A stretch of DNA of 64,000 nt from Saccharopolyspora indica (GCF_027853965.1 NZ_JAQGLB010000031.1:1-64000); one strand, 5' to 3'. Counted from the stretch's first letter, positions 33,702 to 42,657 are shown. Numbers and translations: made by a program. Notes: generated by a model from the sequence alone, not told the origin.

Positions 33702-34961
33702 GTGGGCGATCTGGGCGCTGTGCTGCGGCGAATCGACGACATCCGGGACGATCTCACCGCGCTCTACGAGGATCTGCACGCCCATCCCGAGCTGTCCTTC
33801 GCCGAGCACCGCACCGCGGCCGAGGTCGCGCGACGCCTCGAAGTGCTGGGCCTGGAGGTCACCACCGGAGTGGGCCGCACCGGCGTCGTGGGCGTGCTCC
33901 GCAACGGCGACGGCCCGACGGTGCTGCTGCGCGCGGACTTCGACGCGCTGCCGGTGCAGGAGCAGACCGGGCTCGACTACGCCAGCACCCAGCGCGGCAC
34001 CGATCCGGACGGCCACGACGTGCCGGTGATGCACGCCTGCGGTCACGACATGCACGTCACCTGCCAGCTCGGCGCGCTCGACCTGCTGGTCAACGCCCGC
34101 GAGCAGTGGTCGGGCACGGTGGTGGCGGTGTTCCAGCCCGCGGAGGAGATCGGGGCCGGCGCGCAGGCGATGCTCGACGACGGTCTCCTGGAGCGCTTCC
34201 CGCGGCCCGACGTGTGCCTGGGCCAGCACGTCTTCCCGTTCCCGGCGGGCACCGTGGGCGTGATCAGCGGGCCCAGCATGTCGGCGGCCGACGGTCTGAA
34301 GATCACCATGTTCGGCCGCGGCGCGCACGGCTCGCAGCCGGAGAACGCCATCGACCCGGTGGTGATGGCCTCGGCGACGGTGCTGCGGCTGCAGACCGTG
34401 GTGTCCCGCGAGGTCTCCGCCCGCGACACCGCCGTGGTCACCGTCGGCTCGATCCGGGCGGGCACGAAGGACAACATCATCCCCGACCAGGCCGAGCTCC
34501 GGGTCAACATCCGCTCCTTCGACGAAGCCGTCCGCGAGCGGGTGATCGCGGCGGTCAAGCGCATCGTGCGCGCCGAAGCGATGGCCTCCGGCGCCGAGCG
34601 GGAACCCGAGTTCGAGCGGCTGACGGACTTCCCGGTGCTGGTCAACGACCCGCAGGCGACCGACCGCACGACCAAGGCGCTGTGCGAACAGCTCGGGACG
34701 GAACGGGTCCTGGCGCTGGAGCCGGTCACCGGCAGCGAGGACGTCGGCCTGTTCGGCACCGCGGCCGGAGTGCCGACCTGCTACTGGTTCTTCGGCGGAG
34801 TCGAGCGCGGCAAGTACCTGGCGGCCCGCGAAGCGGGCACGCTGAGCCGGGACGTCCCGTCCAACCACTCGCCGTTCTTCGCCCCGGTCGTCGAACCGAC
34901 CCTGACCACCGGGGTCACCGCCATGGCCACCGCAGCCCTCGCCTGGCTCGACCCGCGCTGA
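33702..34961 (+). CDS. M20D family amidohydrolase (hippurate hydrolase-like)
   Basis: A 419-aa zinc hydrolase. Metal and catalytic residues are visible in RADFDALPVQEQTG, HACGHDMHVTC, FQPAEEIGAGA and the late SNHSPFF. The lid domain carries GRGAHGSQPENAIDPV. Members hydrolyse N-acyl amino acids, indole-acetyl amino acids or hippurate. The GTG start follows GGGAGG. Co-localisation with a penicillin acylase suggests a route for breaking down N-acyl compounds, but the two genes are separated by a hairpin repeat. Confidence 0.92.
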   Translation: MGDLGAVLRRIDDIRDDLTALYEDLHAHPELSFAEHRTAAEVARRLEVLGLEVTTGVGRTGVVGVLRNGDGPTVLLRADFDALPVQEQTGLDYASTQRGTDPDGHDVPVMHACGHDMHVTCQLGALDLLVNAREQWSGTVVAVFQPAEEIGAGAQAMLDDGLLERFPRPDVCLGQHVFPFPAGTVGVISGPSMSAADGLKITMFGRGAHGSQPENAIDPVVMASATVLRLQTVVSREVSARDTAVVTVGSIRAGTKDNIIPDQAELRVNIRSFDEAVRERVIAAVKRIVRAEAMASGAEREPEFERLTDFPVLVNDPQATDRTTKALCEQLGTERVLALEPVTGSEDVGLFGTAAGVPTCYWFFGGVERGKYLAAREAGTLSRDVPSNHSPFFAPVVEPTLTTGVTAMATAALAWLDPR

Positions 34962-35049
34962 AAACCCGATCAGGGCAACGAGGTTCCGCCCTCGGTCGGT
35001 GCGGGGCTGCGATCCGGGTGCTCAAAGGCTGTACGCGGTGCAGCAAGTC

Positions 35050-35078
35050 CTACGGCCGTCCGAACAGGGCGGCCGTAG
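35050..35078. terminator. Hairpin between convergent M20 and TetR genes
   Basis: CTACGGCCG (35050-35058) pairs with CGGCCGTAG (35070-35078) around an 11-nt loop. Confidence 0.65.
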
Positions 35079-35093
35079 TTGTGCCTGTACGCG

Positions 35094-35675
35094 CTATTCC
35101 GTCGGGACCAGGGGTTGGAGGAGGGTTCGGACGAGGTCGGGCGGGGTCGGGTTGGGGGTGTCGGTGAAGTGGGTCAGGAAGGCGCTCTGGAAGCAGGCTC
35201 CGAGGAGCAGGGCCGCCGTTGAGTCCGGGTCGGCTTCCGGGTCGAGGGCTCCCGCCTGCTGTTCCGCTCTCAGGTAGGCCGCGAGGGATTCGCGGACCGC
35301 GTGCGGGCCCAGGCCTCGTTCCTGCAGCGCGTCGCGGTGGGCGGTGAACAGCGTCTGCTCGGAGAAGACCGAGGCCGCCATCGGGAAGGTCTCGGTGTAG
35401 AAGTCGAGCGCCTCGGTCGCGACCTCTTCGAGGACCGCTCGCAGCTCGCCCTTGCCCGCCCGGTCGGTCAGGCCGGTGAGCAGCGCGCGGAGGTTGCCCG
35501 GTGCGCGTTCCTGGAGCACCGCGAGGAACAGGTCGGTCTTGTCTCGGAAGTGCTTGTACAGCGCGGCTTCCGAGAACCCGGACTCCTTGGCGATCTCCTT
35601 GGTGGTGGCGCGCGCCATGCCGCGCGTGCGCATCACGTGCGCGGCGGCGTCGAGCATCCGGTCCCGGGTTCCCAC
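35094..35675 (-). CDS. TetR family transcriptional regulator
   Basis: A 193-aa repressor with a typical HTH (DAAAHVMRTRGMARATTKEI, then SGFSEAALYKHFRDKTDLFL). The GTG at 35675 follows AGGGAGG with ideal spacing; the frame is open upstream but would run through the operators. Two palindromes (35702-35740) separate it from the divergent NAD(P)-binding gene, which is its probable target. Confidence 0.92.
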   Translation of the reverse strand: MGTRDRMLDAAAHVMRTRGMARATTKEIAKESGFSEAALYKHFRDKTDLFLAVLQERAPGNLRALLTGLTDRAGKGELRAVLEEVATEALDFYTETFPMAASVFSEQTLFTAHRDALQERGLGPHAVRESLAAYLRAEQQAGALDPEADPDSTAALLLGACFQSAFLTHFTDTPNPTPPDLVRTLLQPLVPTE

Positions 35676-35701
35676 GGCGGCCTCCCTCGGTTGACAGGTT
35701 G

Positions 35702-35740
35702 GTGAGCGCTCGCTGACCATAGTAGTTAGTGGGCACTCAC
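35702..35740. promoter_or_regulatory. Pair of TetR operators, GTGAGCGCTCAC type
   Basis: GTGAGCGCTCGC (35702-35713) and GTGGGCACTCAC (35729-35740) are two imperfect copies of the palindrome GTGAGCGCTCAC, 27 bp apart centre to centre. Both are extended outward by TTGG- or -CCAA-like bases. They cover the divergent promoter region. Confidence 0.75.
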
Positions 35741-35758
35741 CAACCAAGGGGTGGAGCG

Positions 35759-36391
35759 ATGCGGATCACGATCTTCGGGGCGACCGGCGGAACCGGGAAA
35801 CACCTGATCGAACAGGCGCTGGCGGCCGGGCACCAGGTCACCGCGGTGGTGCGGGACCCGGCGAAGGTGACCCGCGAGCACCCGGAGCTGACGGTCGTCC
35901 GGGCCGACGTCATGGACGCCGCCGGCATCCGGCCGCACATCGCCGGCCGGGACGCCGTCATCTCCGCGATCGGCTCGACGAGCGTGCGGAACCCGACCGC
36001 GGTGCAGACCGACAGCACGATCAGCATCCTCGACGCGATGGGCGCGGCAGGCGTCCGCCGCTTCCTGGTGGTCAGCAACGGCGGCATGATCACCGAAGGC
36101 GACGACCCGCTGACCAAGCACCTGGTCAAACCGATCATGTGGCGCTTCCTCAAGCACCCGTGGACCGACATGCAGCGCATGGAGGAGATCGTGCGCGCCA
36201 GCGAGGCGGACTGGACGATCATCCGGCCGCCGAGGCTCACCGAAGGCCCGCGCACCGGCCGCTACCGCAGCGCGGTGGAGCGCGCCGTCCGCGGCGGGAT
36301 GAAGATCTCCCGCGCGGATCTGGCGGACAGCATCCTCCGCAGCCTGGACGACGATTCCTCGATCCGGAGCGCGATCGCGGTCGCCGACTGA
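35759..36391 (+). CDS. NAD(P)H-binding protein (NmrA/BLVRB-like SDR)
   Basis: A 210-aa atypical short-chain dehydrogenase fold. The N-terminal dinucleotide motif is ITIFGATGGTGKHLIEQA. The strand-helix pattern continues through FLVVSNGGMI, and the late WTIIRPPRLTEGPRTGRY is typical of biliverdin-reductase-B-like proteins. It lacks the classic YxxxK pair, so it may reduce quinone- or flavin-like substrates or act as a redox sensor. The ATG at 35759 was chosen over an earlier one inside the operator. Probably repressed by the divergent TetR. Confidence 0.9.
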   Translation: MRITIFGATGGTGKHLIEQALAAGHQVTAVVRDPAKVTREHPELTVVRADVMDAAGIRPHIAGRDAVISAIGSTSVRNPTAVQTDSTISILDAMGAAGVRRFLVVSNGGMITEGDDPLTKHLVKPIMWRFLKHPWTDMQRMEEIVRASEADWTIIRPPRLTEGPRTGRYRSAVERAVRGGMKISRADLADSILRSLDDDSSIRSAIAVAD

Positions 36392-36395
36392 GGAG

Positions 36396-37283
36396 TCACT
36401 CGGCGAGTCGTTCGGCGGGGATGCCGAGCGCGGTCAGGAAGGCCGTCGCGGCCGGGGTCCGGGTGGTGCGGCTCCAGGCCACGTACTCGATGCGGGCGGG
36501 GGCGTCGGTCACCGGGATCGTCGTCACGCCGGTGAACCTCGGCACGTAGGTGGAGGCCAGCATCGCGATGCCGAGCTGCTGCTGGACGAGCTGGACCATC
36601 AGATCCGCCGTCGGGATCTCGAAGGCCACCTCGCGGTCGAGGCCCGCCGCGGCGAAGGCCTGATCGGACTGGGCCCGTCCCGCGCTGCCGGTGGGGAAGT
36701 CCACGAAGCGCTCGGTGGCGAGCCGGTGGAGGTCGACGTTCTCGCTGGTGGCGAGCGGGTGCTCGGGCGCGACCACCGCGACCAGCGGATCCCGCGCGAA
36801 CTCGAAGCTCTGGACGCCCTGCGGCCGGACGGTGGCCGGGAGGCCGAGGAACGCCACGTCGAGGGAACCTTCGCGGATCTGCTCGGTCATGACGTCGCTG
36901 CTGCCCACCCGCAGGCCGATCCGGACGTCCGGGTGGCGCTGGTGGAACTCGCGGAGCACGACCGGGAGGTCGACCGCGGCCACGGTGGGGATCACGCCGA
37001 TCGCCAGTCGCCCGCGCACCTCGCCGATGGCCGCGGCGACCTCGGCCGCGGCGCGCTCGGCGGCGTCGAGGCACTGGCGCGCTGCGGGCAGGAACGCCTC
37101 GCCCGCCGGGGTCAGCCGAACCCGGCGGCTGGTGCGGTCGAAGAGCCGGGCGCCGAGCTCGCGCTCCAGCCGCGCCACCTGGTGGCTCAGCGCGGATTGC
37201 ACGACCAGGCATCGCTGCGCGGCGCGGGTGAAGCTGTTCGTCTCGGCCACGGCGACGACGTAGCGCATCTGCTGGAGTTCCAC
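36396..37283 (-). CDS. LysR family transcriptional regulator
   Basis: A 295-aa LysR regulator. The N-terminus ELQQMRYVVAVAETNSFTRA matches the family exactly, so the GTG at 37283 was chosen over an ATG at 37298 that lies inside the upstream palindrome. The HTH continues as LVVQSALSHQVARLERELGA and RLFDRTSRRVRLTPAG; the effector domain follows. It is divergent from an EamA transporter with a 29-bp inverted repeat between them, so self-control and activation of the transporter are likely. Confidence 0.9.
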   Translation of the reverse strand: MELQQMRYVVAVAETNSFTRAAQRCLVVQSALSHQVARLERELGARLFDRTSRRVRLTPAGEAFLPAARQCLDAAERAAAEVAAAIGEVRGRLAIGVIPTVAAVDLPVVLREFHQRHPDVRIGLRVGSSDVMTEQIREGSLDVAFLGLPATVRPQGVQSFEFARDPLVAVVAPEHPLATSENVDLHRLATERFVDFPTGSAGRAQSDQAFAAAGLDREVAFEIPTADLMVQLVQQQLGIAMLASTYVPRFTGVTTIPVTDAPARIEYVAWSRTTRTPAATAFLTALGIPAERLAE

Positions 37284-37311
37284 CGATCCATCGTGCATCG
37301 AGATGGATCGG
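37283..37311. promoter_or_regulatory. 29-bp inverted repeat, probable LysR site
   Basis: CCGATCCATC (37283-37292) and GATGGATCGG (37302-37311) are perfect 10-bp arms with a 9-bp centre, in the divergent LysR/EamA promoter. Confidence 0.7.
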
Positions 37312-37362
37312 ATGACAAACATGTGTTGGACTCATCGATGCTGGTCGGCAGAGACTTGAGGC

Positions 37363-38238
37363 ATGATCCAGAAGAACGTCGTGCTGACCGCGCTGGCCCC
37401 GGCCGTGTGGGGCACGACCTACGTGGTGACCACGGAGCTCCTGCCGGCCGGGCACCCGCTGTTCGCCGGGTTGGCCCGCGCGCTGCCCGCCGGGCTGATC
37501 GCGCTGGCGCTGACGCGGGCGCTGCCGCGCGGCGCGTGGTGGGGCAAGGCCGCGCTGCTCGGCGTGCTGAACATCGGCTTGTTCTTCCCGCTGCTGTTCA
37601 TCGCCGCCGAGCGGCTGCCCGGCGGGGTCGCCGCGACCTTGGCCGCCGTGCAGCCGATGATCGTCGCGGTGCTGGCCGTGGTCGTGCTGAAGGAACGGCC
37701 GTCCGCGCGGCGGTTCGGCTGGGGCGCGGTCGGTGTCGTGGGCATCGGTCTCGTGGTGCTCGGCCCGGACGCCGGTTTCGACGTCGTCGGGATCATCGCG
37801 GGCCTGGCCGGTGCGGTCGGGATGGCGCTCGGGGTGATCCTGACCAAGCGCTGGGGACGGCCGCCCGGCGTCGGCCCGGTGGCCTTCGCTGGCTGGCAGC
37901 TGACCGCGGGCGGGCTGTTCCTGGTGCCGGTCACGCTCACCTTCGAGGGCCTGCCGCCCGCTGTCGACGTGCCCGCGCTGCTCGGATACCTGTGGCTGGG
38001 CGGGGTCGGCGGACTGCTCGCCTACGTCGTGTGGTTCCGCGGGATCGGCGTCCTGCCGGTCACCTCGGCCGCCCTGCTCGGCCTGCTCTCGCCGCTGGTC
38101 GCCGCGCTGCTCGGCGCGGCGCTGCTCGGACAGCTGCTGGGCCCGGTCCAGCTGCTCGGTTTCGCCTTCGCGCTGGCCGCGATCGTCGCGGCTCAGCTGC
38201 CCGCTCGAACTCCCGTCCTGGAAAGGGTCGCAGCATGA
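37363..38238 (+). CDS. EamA/DMT family transporter
   Basis: A 291-aa ten-helix membrane protein with the EamA internal repeat (first half ~5-135, second ~145-280). PAVWGTTYVVTTELLP and LAAVQPMIVAVLAVVVLKER are typical. Members export amino acids, metabolites or drugs. Its stop overlaps the next start as ATGA, so it is translated together with the NAD(P)-binding protein. Confidence 0.92.
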   Translation: MIQKNVVLTALAPAVWGTTYVVTTELLPAGHPLFAGLARALPAGLIALALTRALPRGAWWGKAALLGVLNIGLFFPLLFIAAERLPGGVAATLAAVQPMIVAVLAVVVLKERPSARRFGWGAVGVVGIGLVVLGPDAGFDVVGIIAGLAGAVGMALGVILTKRWGRPPGVGPVAFAGWQLTAGGLFLVPVTLTFEGLPPAVDVPALLGYLWLGGVGGLLAYVVWFRGIGVLPVTSAALLGLLSPLVAALLGAALLGQLLGPVQLLGFAFALAAIVAAQLPARTPVLERVAA

Positions 38239-38858
38239 AGATCACCGTCATCGGAGCCACCGGAATGGCCGGTTCGCGAATCACCGCCGAAGCCGTCCGG
38301 CGCGGCCACCACGTCACCGCCGTGTCCCGCAGCGGCGCCCCGCTGCCCGGAGCGACGGCGGTCCGCGCCGACGTGACGGACGGGGAGCGGATGCGCGACC
38401 TGTTCGCCGGGGCCGACGCGATCGTCGGCGCGACCCGGCCGGCGCCGGGGCAGGAGCACGTCGTCGGCGAGACCACGACGGCGCTGCTCGACGCGGCCAC
38501 CGGTGCCGACCGCCGGGTTCTCGTCGTCGGCGGCGCAGGTCCACTGAGGACTCCCGGTGATCCGGACCGGCTGGTCGTGGACGATCCCGCCTACGTGGCC
38601 GCAGAATGGCGCACGATCGCCGCGGCGAGCGTCGCCCAGCTGGAGGTCTGCCGCGCGCACCAGGCGGACTGGACCTACCTGAGCCCGCCCGCGGTGCTCG
38701 AACCCGGCGAGCGCACCGGCCACTACCGGCGCGGCGGCACGACCCTCCTGGTCGGCCCCGACGGCACCTCCCGCATCTCCGCCGAGGACTTCGCGGTGGC
38801 GGTCCTCGACGAGCTGGAGAACCCGAGCGGTGCCAAGCACTTCACCGTCGCCTCCTGA
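38235..38858 (+). CDS. NAD(P)-binding protein, NmrA-like
   Basis: A 207-aa protein with the Rossmann motif ITVIGATGMAGSRITAEAVR and the strand RVLVVGGAGPL. The plan is the same as the protein at 35759 but sequence is only distantly related; the late WTYLSPPAVLEPGERTGHYR corresponds to WTIIRPPRLTEGPRTGRY there. It is co-translated with the EamA transporter, perhaps to process its substrate. Enzyme activity is not known. Confidence 0.9.
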   Translation: MKITVIGATGMAGSRITAEAVRRGHHVTAVSRSGAPLPGATAVRADVTDGERMRDLFAGADAIVGATRPAPGQEHVVGETTTALLDAATGADRRVLVVGGAGPLRTPGDPDRLVVDDPAYVAAEWRTIAAASVAQLEVCRAHQADWTYLSPPAVLEPGERTGHYRRGGTTLLVGPDGTSRISAEDFAVAVLDELENPSGAKHFTVAS

Positions 38859-38877
38859 ACGGGGCTGGTGCGCGGTC

Positions 38878-38969
38878 GGCTCCGTTTCACCTGTTCAGCG
38901 CCCGTGAGTGGTTTGTGGGGCTATAGCACCCCAAACCGCTCACGGGTCTCCACCTGCGGAAACGGAGCC
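38878..38969. repeat. GTGAGTG-family palindromic repeat, copy C with outer arms
   Basis: The core at 38901-38946 pairs CCCGTGAGTGGTTTG with CAAACCGCTCACGGG, with GGGGCTATAGCACCCC in the middle. Outside it, GGCTCCGTTTC (38878-38888) pairs perfectly with GAAACGGAGCC (38959-38969), giving a 92-bp nested palindrome. It lies between convergent genes. Confidence 0.85.
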
Positions 38970-39025
38970 GGGGAAGGGACATTGCCGTGTTGTGGGCCCC
39001 GGGCTGCGAGCGTCCAGGCGCCGGA

Positions 39026-39904
39026 TCAGGGGAGCATGCGGTGGATCTCGGCGGCCACGAGCTCGGGGTCGCCGGTCGGCACGAGGTGGCCGGAGTTCGG
39101 GGCGTAGACGTGGCGGCCGAGGCGGTGCTGTTCGGCGCGGTGCTCGTGGGATGCGTTCAGCGCGGCGCGGATTCGGGCGTTCATGCCCGTCGAGGTGCGG
39201 CCCGCGGAGATCACCGTGACCGGCACGTCGAGCGGGTCCAGCGGGTCGTCGCGCAGCGCGGTCATGTCGGCGACGACCGAGGCGAGTTCGGCGGCGCGGG
39301 TGCGGATCGTGCCGACGGTGAAGCCTTCGGCGCGCATCTCCGCCTTGGCGTCGTCGGGCAGCGGCGCGAGCAGGTCGCGGTGGGCGAAGGCCAGGAGGCC
39401 GAGGCGGGCGAGCAGGCTGCTGATGGCCTGGCCGATCTTCTCCGCGCGGCGGACCGACGGGTGGAAGAACAGGTCGCACGCTTCGTCGGTGTGGTCGAGC
39501 AGCACCAGCCCGGCGATCCGCGCGGGGTTCGCGGCGGCGGCGATCCGCACGATCGGACCGCCCCAGCTGTGCCCGACCAGCACGAACGGTCCTGGGCCGA
39601 GGTGGTCGAGCAGGTCGCCGAGGTCGGCGGCGAGCCGCTGGAGCGTGCGCGGGTGGCCGTCGGGCGCGCTGCGCCCCAGGCCGCTGCGGTCGTAGACGAC
39701 GGTCGGAGCCCGGTCCGCGACCGCGACCTGCGCGGGCGCCCAGTACGAGCGGCTCGCGGCCAGCCCGCTCTCGAACACCACCGTCGGCGCGTCCGGTGCT
39801 CCGGGGCGCCGCATGTAGAACAGCTCCCGGCCGTCGCGGGTCGTCGCGGTGCCGGGCGCGCCCTGGCTGTGCTCGACTTCCGCTCCGCTTCGCGGTCCCC
39901 CCAC
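39026..39904 (-). CDS. Alpha/beta hydrolase under a probable iron box
   Basis: A 292-aa alpha/beta-fold hydrolase. Nucleophile Ser113 is in LVGHSWGGP; the oxyanion-hole strand is VVFESGLAASRSYW; catalytic His273 is in NSGHLVPT. GGAGGAGG precedes the GTG start. A sequence very close to the IdeR/DmdR1 iron box lies 23 bp upstream, so it is probably repressed by iron. A siderophore-related esterase would fit but nothing in the protein proves it. Confidence 0.88.
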   Translation of the reverse strand: MGGPRSGAEVEHSQGAPGTATTRDGRELFYMRRPGAPDAPTVVFESGLAASRSYWAPAQVAVADRAPTVVYDRSGLGRSAPDGHPRTLQRLAADLGDLLDHLGPGPFVLVGHSWGGPIVRIAAAANPARIAGLVLLDHTDEACDLFFHPSVRRAEKIGQAISSLLARLGLLAFAHRDLLAPLPDDAKAEMRAEGFTVGTIRTRAAELASVVADMTALRDDPLDPLDVPVTVISAGRTSTGMNARIRAALNASHEHRAEQHRLGRHVYAPNSGHLVPTGDPELVAAEIHRMLP

Positions 39905-39926
39905 GCGAACCTCCTCCGAGCTCGAT

Positions 39927-39945
39927 TCAAGTTAGCCTAGCCTAA
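39927..39945. promoter_or_regulatory. Iron box (IdeR/DmdR1-like)
   Basis: Read on the minus strand, TTAGGCTAGGCTAACTTGA agrees with the IdeR consensus TTAGGTTAGGCTAACCTAA at 16 of 19 positions. It lies between the divergent alpha/beta hydrolase and epoxide hydrolase genes and could control either or both. Confidence 0.75.
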
Positions 39946-40018
39946 TTTGTCGGCCCGCTGGGAAGATCCGGTGAATCGAGGACGGCATGTGTCCTAGCCC
40001 GTCCATAGCGTTGCGAGC

Positions 40019-41161
40019 ATGGTCAACGCAGTGCACATCCGCCCCTTCCGCATCGACGTTCCGCAGGCTCGGCTGGACGACCTCCAGAACCGGCTGGCCG
40101 GGACGAGGTGGCCGGACGAGCTGCCGGGAGTCGGGTGGAGCCGCGGCGTTCCGGTGGCCTACCTCAAGGAGCTCGCCGAGCACTGGCGCACCGGCTACGA
40201 CTGGCGGGCGCACGAGGCGGCGCTCAACGAGCACCCGCAGTTCACCGCGGACATCGACGGTCAGAACCTGCACTTCCTGCACGTGCGCTCGCCGGAGCCG
40301 GACGCCACGCCGCTGCTCCTGCTGCACGGCTGGCCGGGCGGCGTGACGGACTTCCTCGACGTCATCGGCCCGCTGACCGATCCGCGGGCGCACGGCGGCG
40401 ACCCGGCCGACGCCTTCCACCTGGTCGTCCCGTCGCTGCCCGGCTTCGGCTTCTCCACGCCGCTGGCCGGTCCCGGGATGAACGCGGCGCGGATCGCCGG
40501 GATCCTGCTGCGGCTCATGGCCGAACTCGGCTACCACCACTTCGGCGTGCAGGGCTACGACACCGGAGCCTGGGTCGGTCCGCAGCTCGGGCAGCAGGCG
40601 CCGGAGCGCGTGCTCGGCATCCACCTCAACGCGCTGATCACCTTCCCGGCCGGGATCGAGGGCGAGTTCGACGGGCTCACCGAGGTCGAGCAGCGGCGCT
40701 GGGAGGCGATGCAGGACTTCAACGACGGATACCTGCAGTGCAACGCCAAGCGGCCGCAGACGGTGGCCTACGGCCTGCACGACTCACCGGTCGGGCAGCT
40801 CGCCTGGATCGTGGAGAAGTTCAAGGAGCTCACCGAGCCCGCCGACGGACTGCCCGAGGACAGCATCGACCGCGACCGCATCCTCACCGACGTCACCCTG
40901 TACTGGCTGACCGGCACGGCGGCCTCGGCGGCGCAGATCTACTACGAGGAGATCTCCGCGAACGACTGGGGCACGCAGCGCGCGACCGTGCCGACCGGGG
41001 TGCTGGTGTCCGCCCACGACGTGACCATCCGCCGCTGGGCCGAGCGGGACCACCACGTCGTGCACTGGGCGGAACTGGGCAAGGGCGGCCACTTCCTGGC
41101 GATGGAGGAACCGGAGGCGCTGGTCGAGGACGTCCGGACGTTCTTCCGGAAGCTGCGTTGA
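40019..41161 (+). CDS. Epoxide hydrolase, alpha/beta fold with EHN domain
   Basis: A 380-aa epoxide hydrolase. The N-terminal EHN segment (residues ~5-110: FRIDVPQARLDDLQNRLAGTRWP begins it) precedes the alpha/beta fold. The HGWPG oxyanion motif is at ~103, nucleophile Asp181 in GYDTGAW and catalytic His358 in GGHFLAMEEP. It converts epoxides to diols. Its start is 74 bp from the iron box shared with the divergent hydrolase, so iron control is possible. Confidence 0.93.
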   Translation: MVNAVHIRPFRIDVPQARLDDLQNRLAGTRWPDELPGVGWSRGVPVAYLKELAEHWRTGYDWRAHEAALNEHPQFTADIDGQNLHFLHVRSPEPDATPLLLLHGWPGGVTDFLDVIGPLTDPRAHGGDPADAFHLVVPSLPGFGFSTPLAGPGMNAARIAGILLRLMAELGYHHFGVQGYDTGAWVGPQLGQQAPERVLGIHLNALITFPAGIEGEFDGLTEVEQRRWEAMQDFNDGYLQCNAKRPQTVAYGLHDSPVGQLAWIVEKFKELTEPADGLPEDSIDRDRILTDVTLYWLTGTAASAAQIYYEEISANDWGTQRATVPTGVLVSAHDVTIRRWAERDHHVVHWAELGKGGHFLAMEEPEALVEDVRTFFRKLR

Positions 41162-41169
41162 GCGGCGGT

Positions 41170-41202
41170 CGTGAGTGCGCGGAGCCGGTCTGCGCACTCA
41201 CG
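41170..41202. repeat. GTGAGTG-family hairpin, copy F
   Basis: CGTGAGTGCGC (41170-41180) pairs perfectly with GCGCACTCACG (41192-41202) around an 11-nt loop, between two convergent genes. It shares the CGTGAGTG tip of the larger family members and probably acts as a terminator. Confidence 0.75.
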
Positions 41203-41211
41203 GCTGCGCGC

Positions 41212-41637
41212 TCATCCGCCGTGCTGCTCGGCGATGCGCTCGCGCATCCGCTGCTCGGCCTCGCGCAGCTCCGGGGTGAACTCCTCGCCGAAGTCGGCCT
41301 CCTCGGCGACCTTGCGGATCTCCACCTCGCCGCTCTGGAAGGGGATCCGGCGCGCCCAGCCGATCGCCTCGTCGCGGGAGGCGACGTCGAGGATCCAGTA
41401 CCCGGCGACCAGCTCCTTGGTCTCGGTGAACGGCCCGTCGACGACGGTGGTCCTCCCCTTGCCGGAGAACTTCACGCGCGCTCCGGTGCTGCTGTCCAGC
41501 AGCCCGTTGCCGTCGACCATCACACCGGCCGCGACCAGTTCCTCGTTGAACCGCGTCATCTCCGCGAGCTCCTGCTCGGTCGGCATCGTGCCGGACTCGG
41601 ACTGCTCGTCGGACTTGATGATCACCATGTACTTCAT
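41212..41637 (-). CDS. YCII-related (DGPF) domain protein
   Basis: A 141-aa protein beginning MKYMVIIKSDEQSE at the ATG 41637, preceded by GGAGGA. The DGPFTETKELVAGYWILDV block is the family signature. The fold is a small ferredoxin-like dimer. Members often accompany ECF sigma factors, but none is seen here. Biochemical function unknown. Confidence 0.92.
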   Translation of the reverse strand: MKYMVIIKSDEQSESGTMPTEQELAEMTRFNEELVAAGVMVDGNGLLDSSTGARVKFSGKGRTTVVDGPFTETKELVAGYWILDVASRDEAIGWARRIPFQSGEVEIRKVAEEADFGEEFTPELREAEQRMRERIAEQHGG

Positions 41638-41751
41638 CGCGGTCTCCTCCTGGAAGTCGGTTCCTGCTTCACCGACGCATCGAACGAGCCGGGCCGGGAT
41701 CGACACCTCGCGACGAATTCTCCGGAAGTTTTTTCCGCGGCGCGGCCCTGG

Positions 41752-42657
41752 TCAGCTGTCCGCTCCCGCCGGTCGGCGCTTGACCAGCAGGAACACCACG
41801 GCGGTCAGCAGCAGGAAGGCGGGTATCAGCAGCAGTGCGTCCGGTGTGGTCGGCTGCGCGGACCAGCCGGTGTCGCGGCTGGCGCCCTCCAGGGTGATGC
41901 GGGCGACGGTCAGGTACGTCAGGTGCACGGCGATGGACGCCCACAGCGACCCGGTGGTGATGCGCGCGATCAGCAGCACGGTGCCGAAGACCGGGAACAG
42001 GACCGCGTAGGCGACCGGATCCTGGCCGGGCGGGGCGAAGCCCGGCGCCGGCGGGTTGTCGCCCAGCAGCGTGCCCACCGCGAAGTTGACGACGGTCGAC
42101 CCGGCGCCGACCAGGCAGAACAGCAGGACGGTGGTGAGGAATGCCGTCCACCGGCGCAGCGCCCGGCTGAGCGAGGCGTAGACGTACCCGCGGAAGACCA
42201 GCTCCTCCGGGAAGGCCTCCAGCGCCAACGCGATCAGTGTGTTGACCAGCAGGAACTGCGCGAGCTTCGCCGCGTCGAGCGGGCCCCACTCGAACCAGCC
42301 CGCCCAGGTCCCCAGCCCGAACACCACGGCCGCCGAGCCGCCGGTGATCGCCACGCCGAGCGCGAAGGTCCGCAGGCCCGCTGCCCAGCCGGTCAGGCCG
42401 AGCCCGGACATCGGTTCGCGGTCCACGGCGCGGCGCAGCAGCGCGATCAGCGACACGGCGATCAGCAGGCACAGCGCTGCGATCAGGACCTGCCGCGAGG
42501 TGTCGCTCATGCCGGTGCGGCTCTGCGCCGCGTGCGCGATCGCTCCTGCCGAGCCGAGCGCCACGGCCATGGCGCAGGTGCCCAGCACGCCCCGGGTGAG
42601 CGCTCCCGCTCGCGTGGTCCGCCTCGGCGCGTCGACCAGCGCCTCCGTGGACGGCAT
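41752..42657 (-). CDS. CPBP family intramembrane metalloprotease
   Basis: A 301-aa membrane protein with about eight helices. The CPBP (Abi) motif EELVFRG gives Glu151, Glu152 and Arg156; a later His lies in SIAVHLTYL. These are the catalytic positions of CAAX-type and Abi proteases. Substrate unknown; relatives process bacteriocins or membrane signals. It is divergent from a TetR gene with a pair of TGTACA direct repeats between them. Confidence 0.88.
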   Translation of the reverse strand: MPSTEALVDAPRRTTRAGALTRGVLGTCAMAVALGSAGAIAHAAQSRTGMSDTSRQVLIAALCLLIAVSLIALLRRAVDREPMSGLGLTGWAAGLRTFALGVAITGGSAAVVFGLGTWAGWFEWGPLDAAKLAQFLLVNTLIALALEAFPEELVFRGYVYASLSRALRRWTAFLTTVLLFCLVGAGSTVVNFAVGTLLGDNPPAPGFAPPGQDPVAYAVLFPVFGTVLLIARITTGSLWASIAVHLTYLTVARITLEGASRDTGWSAQPTTPDALLLIPAFLLLTAVVFLLVKRRPAGADS

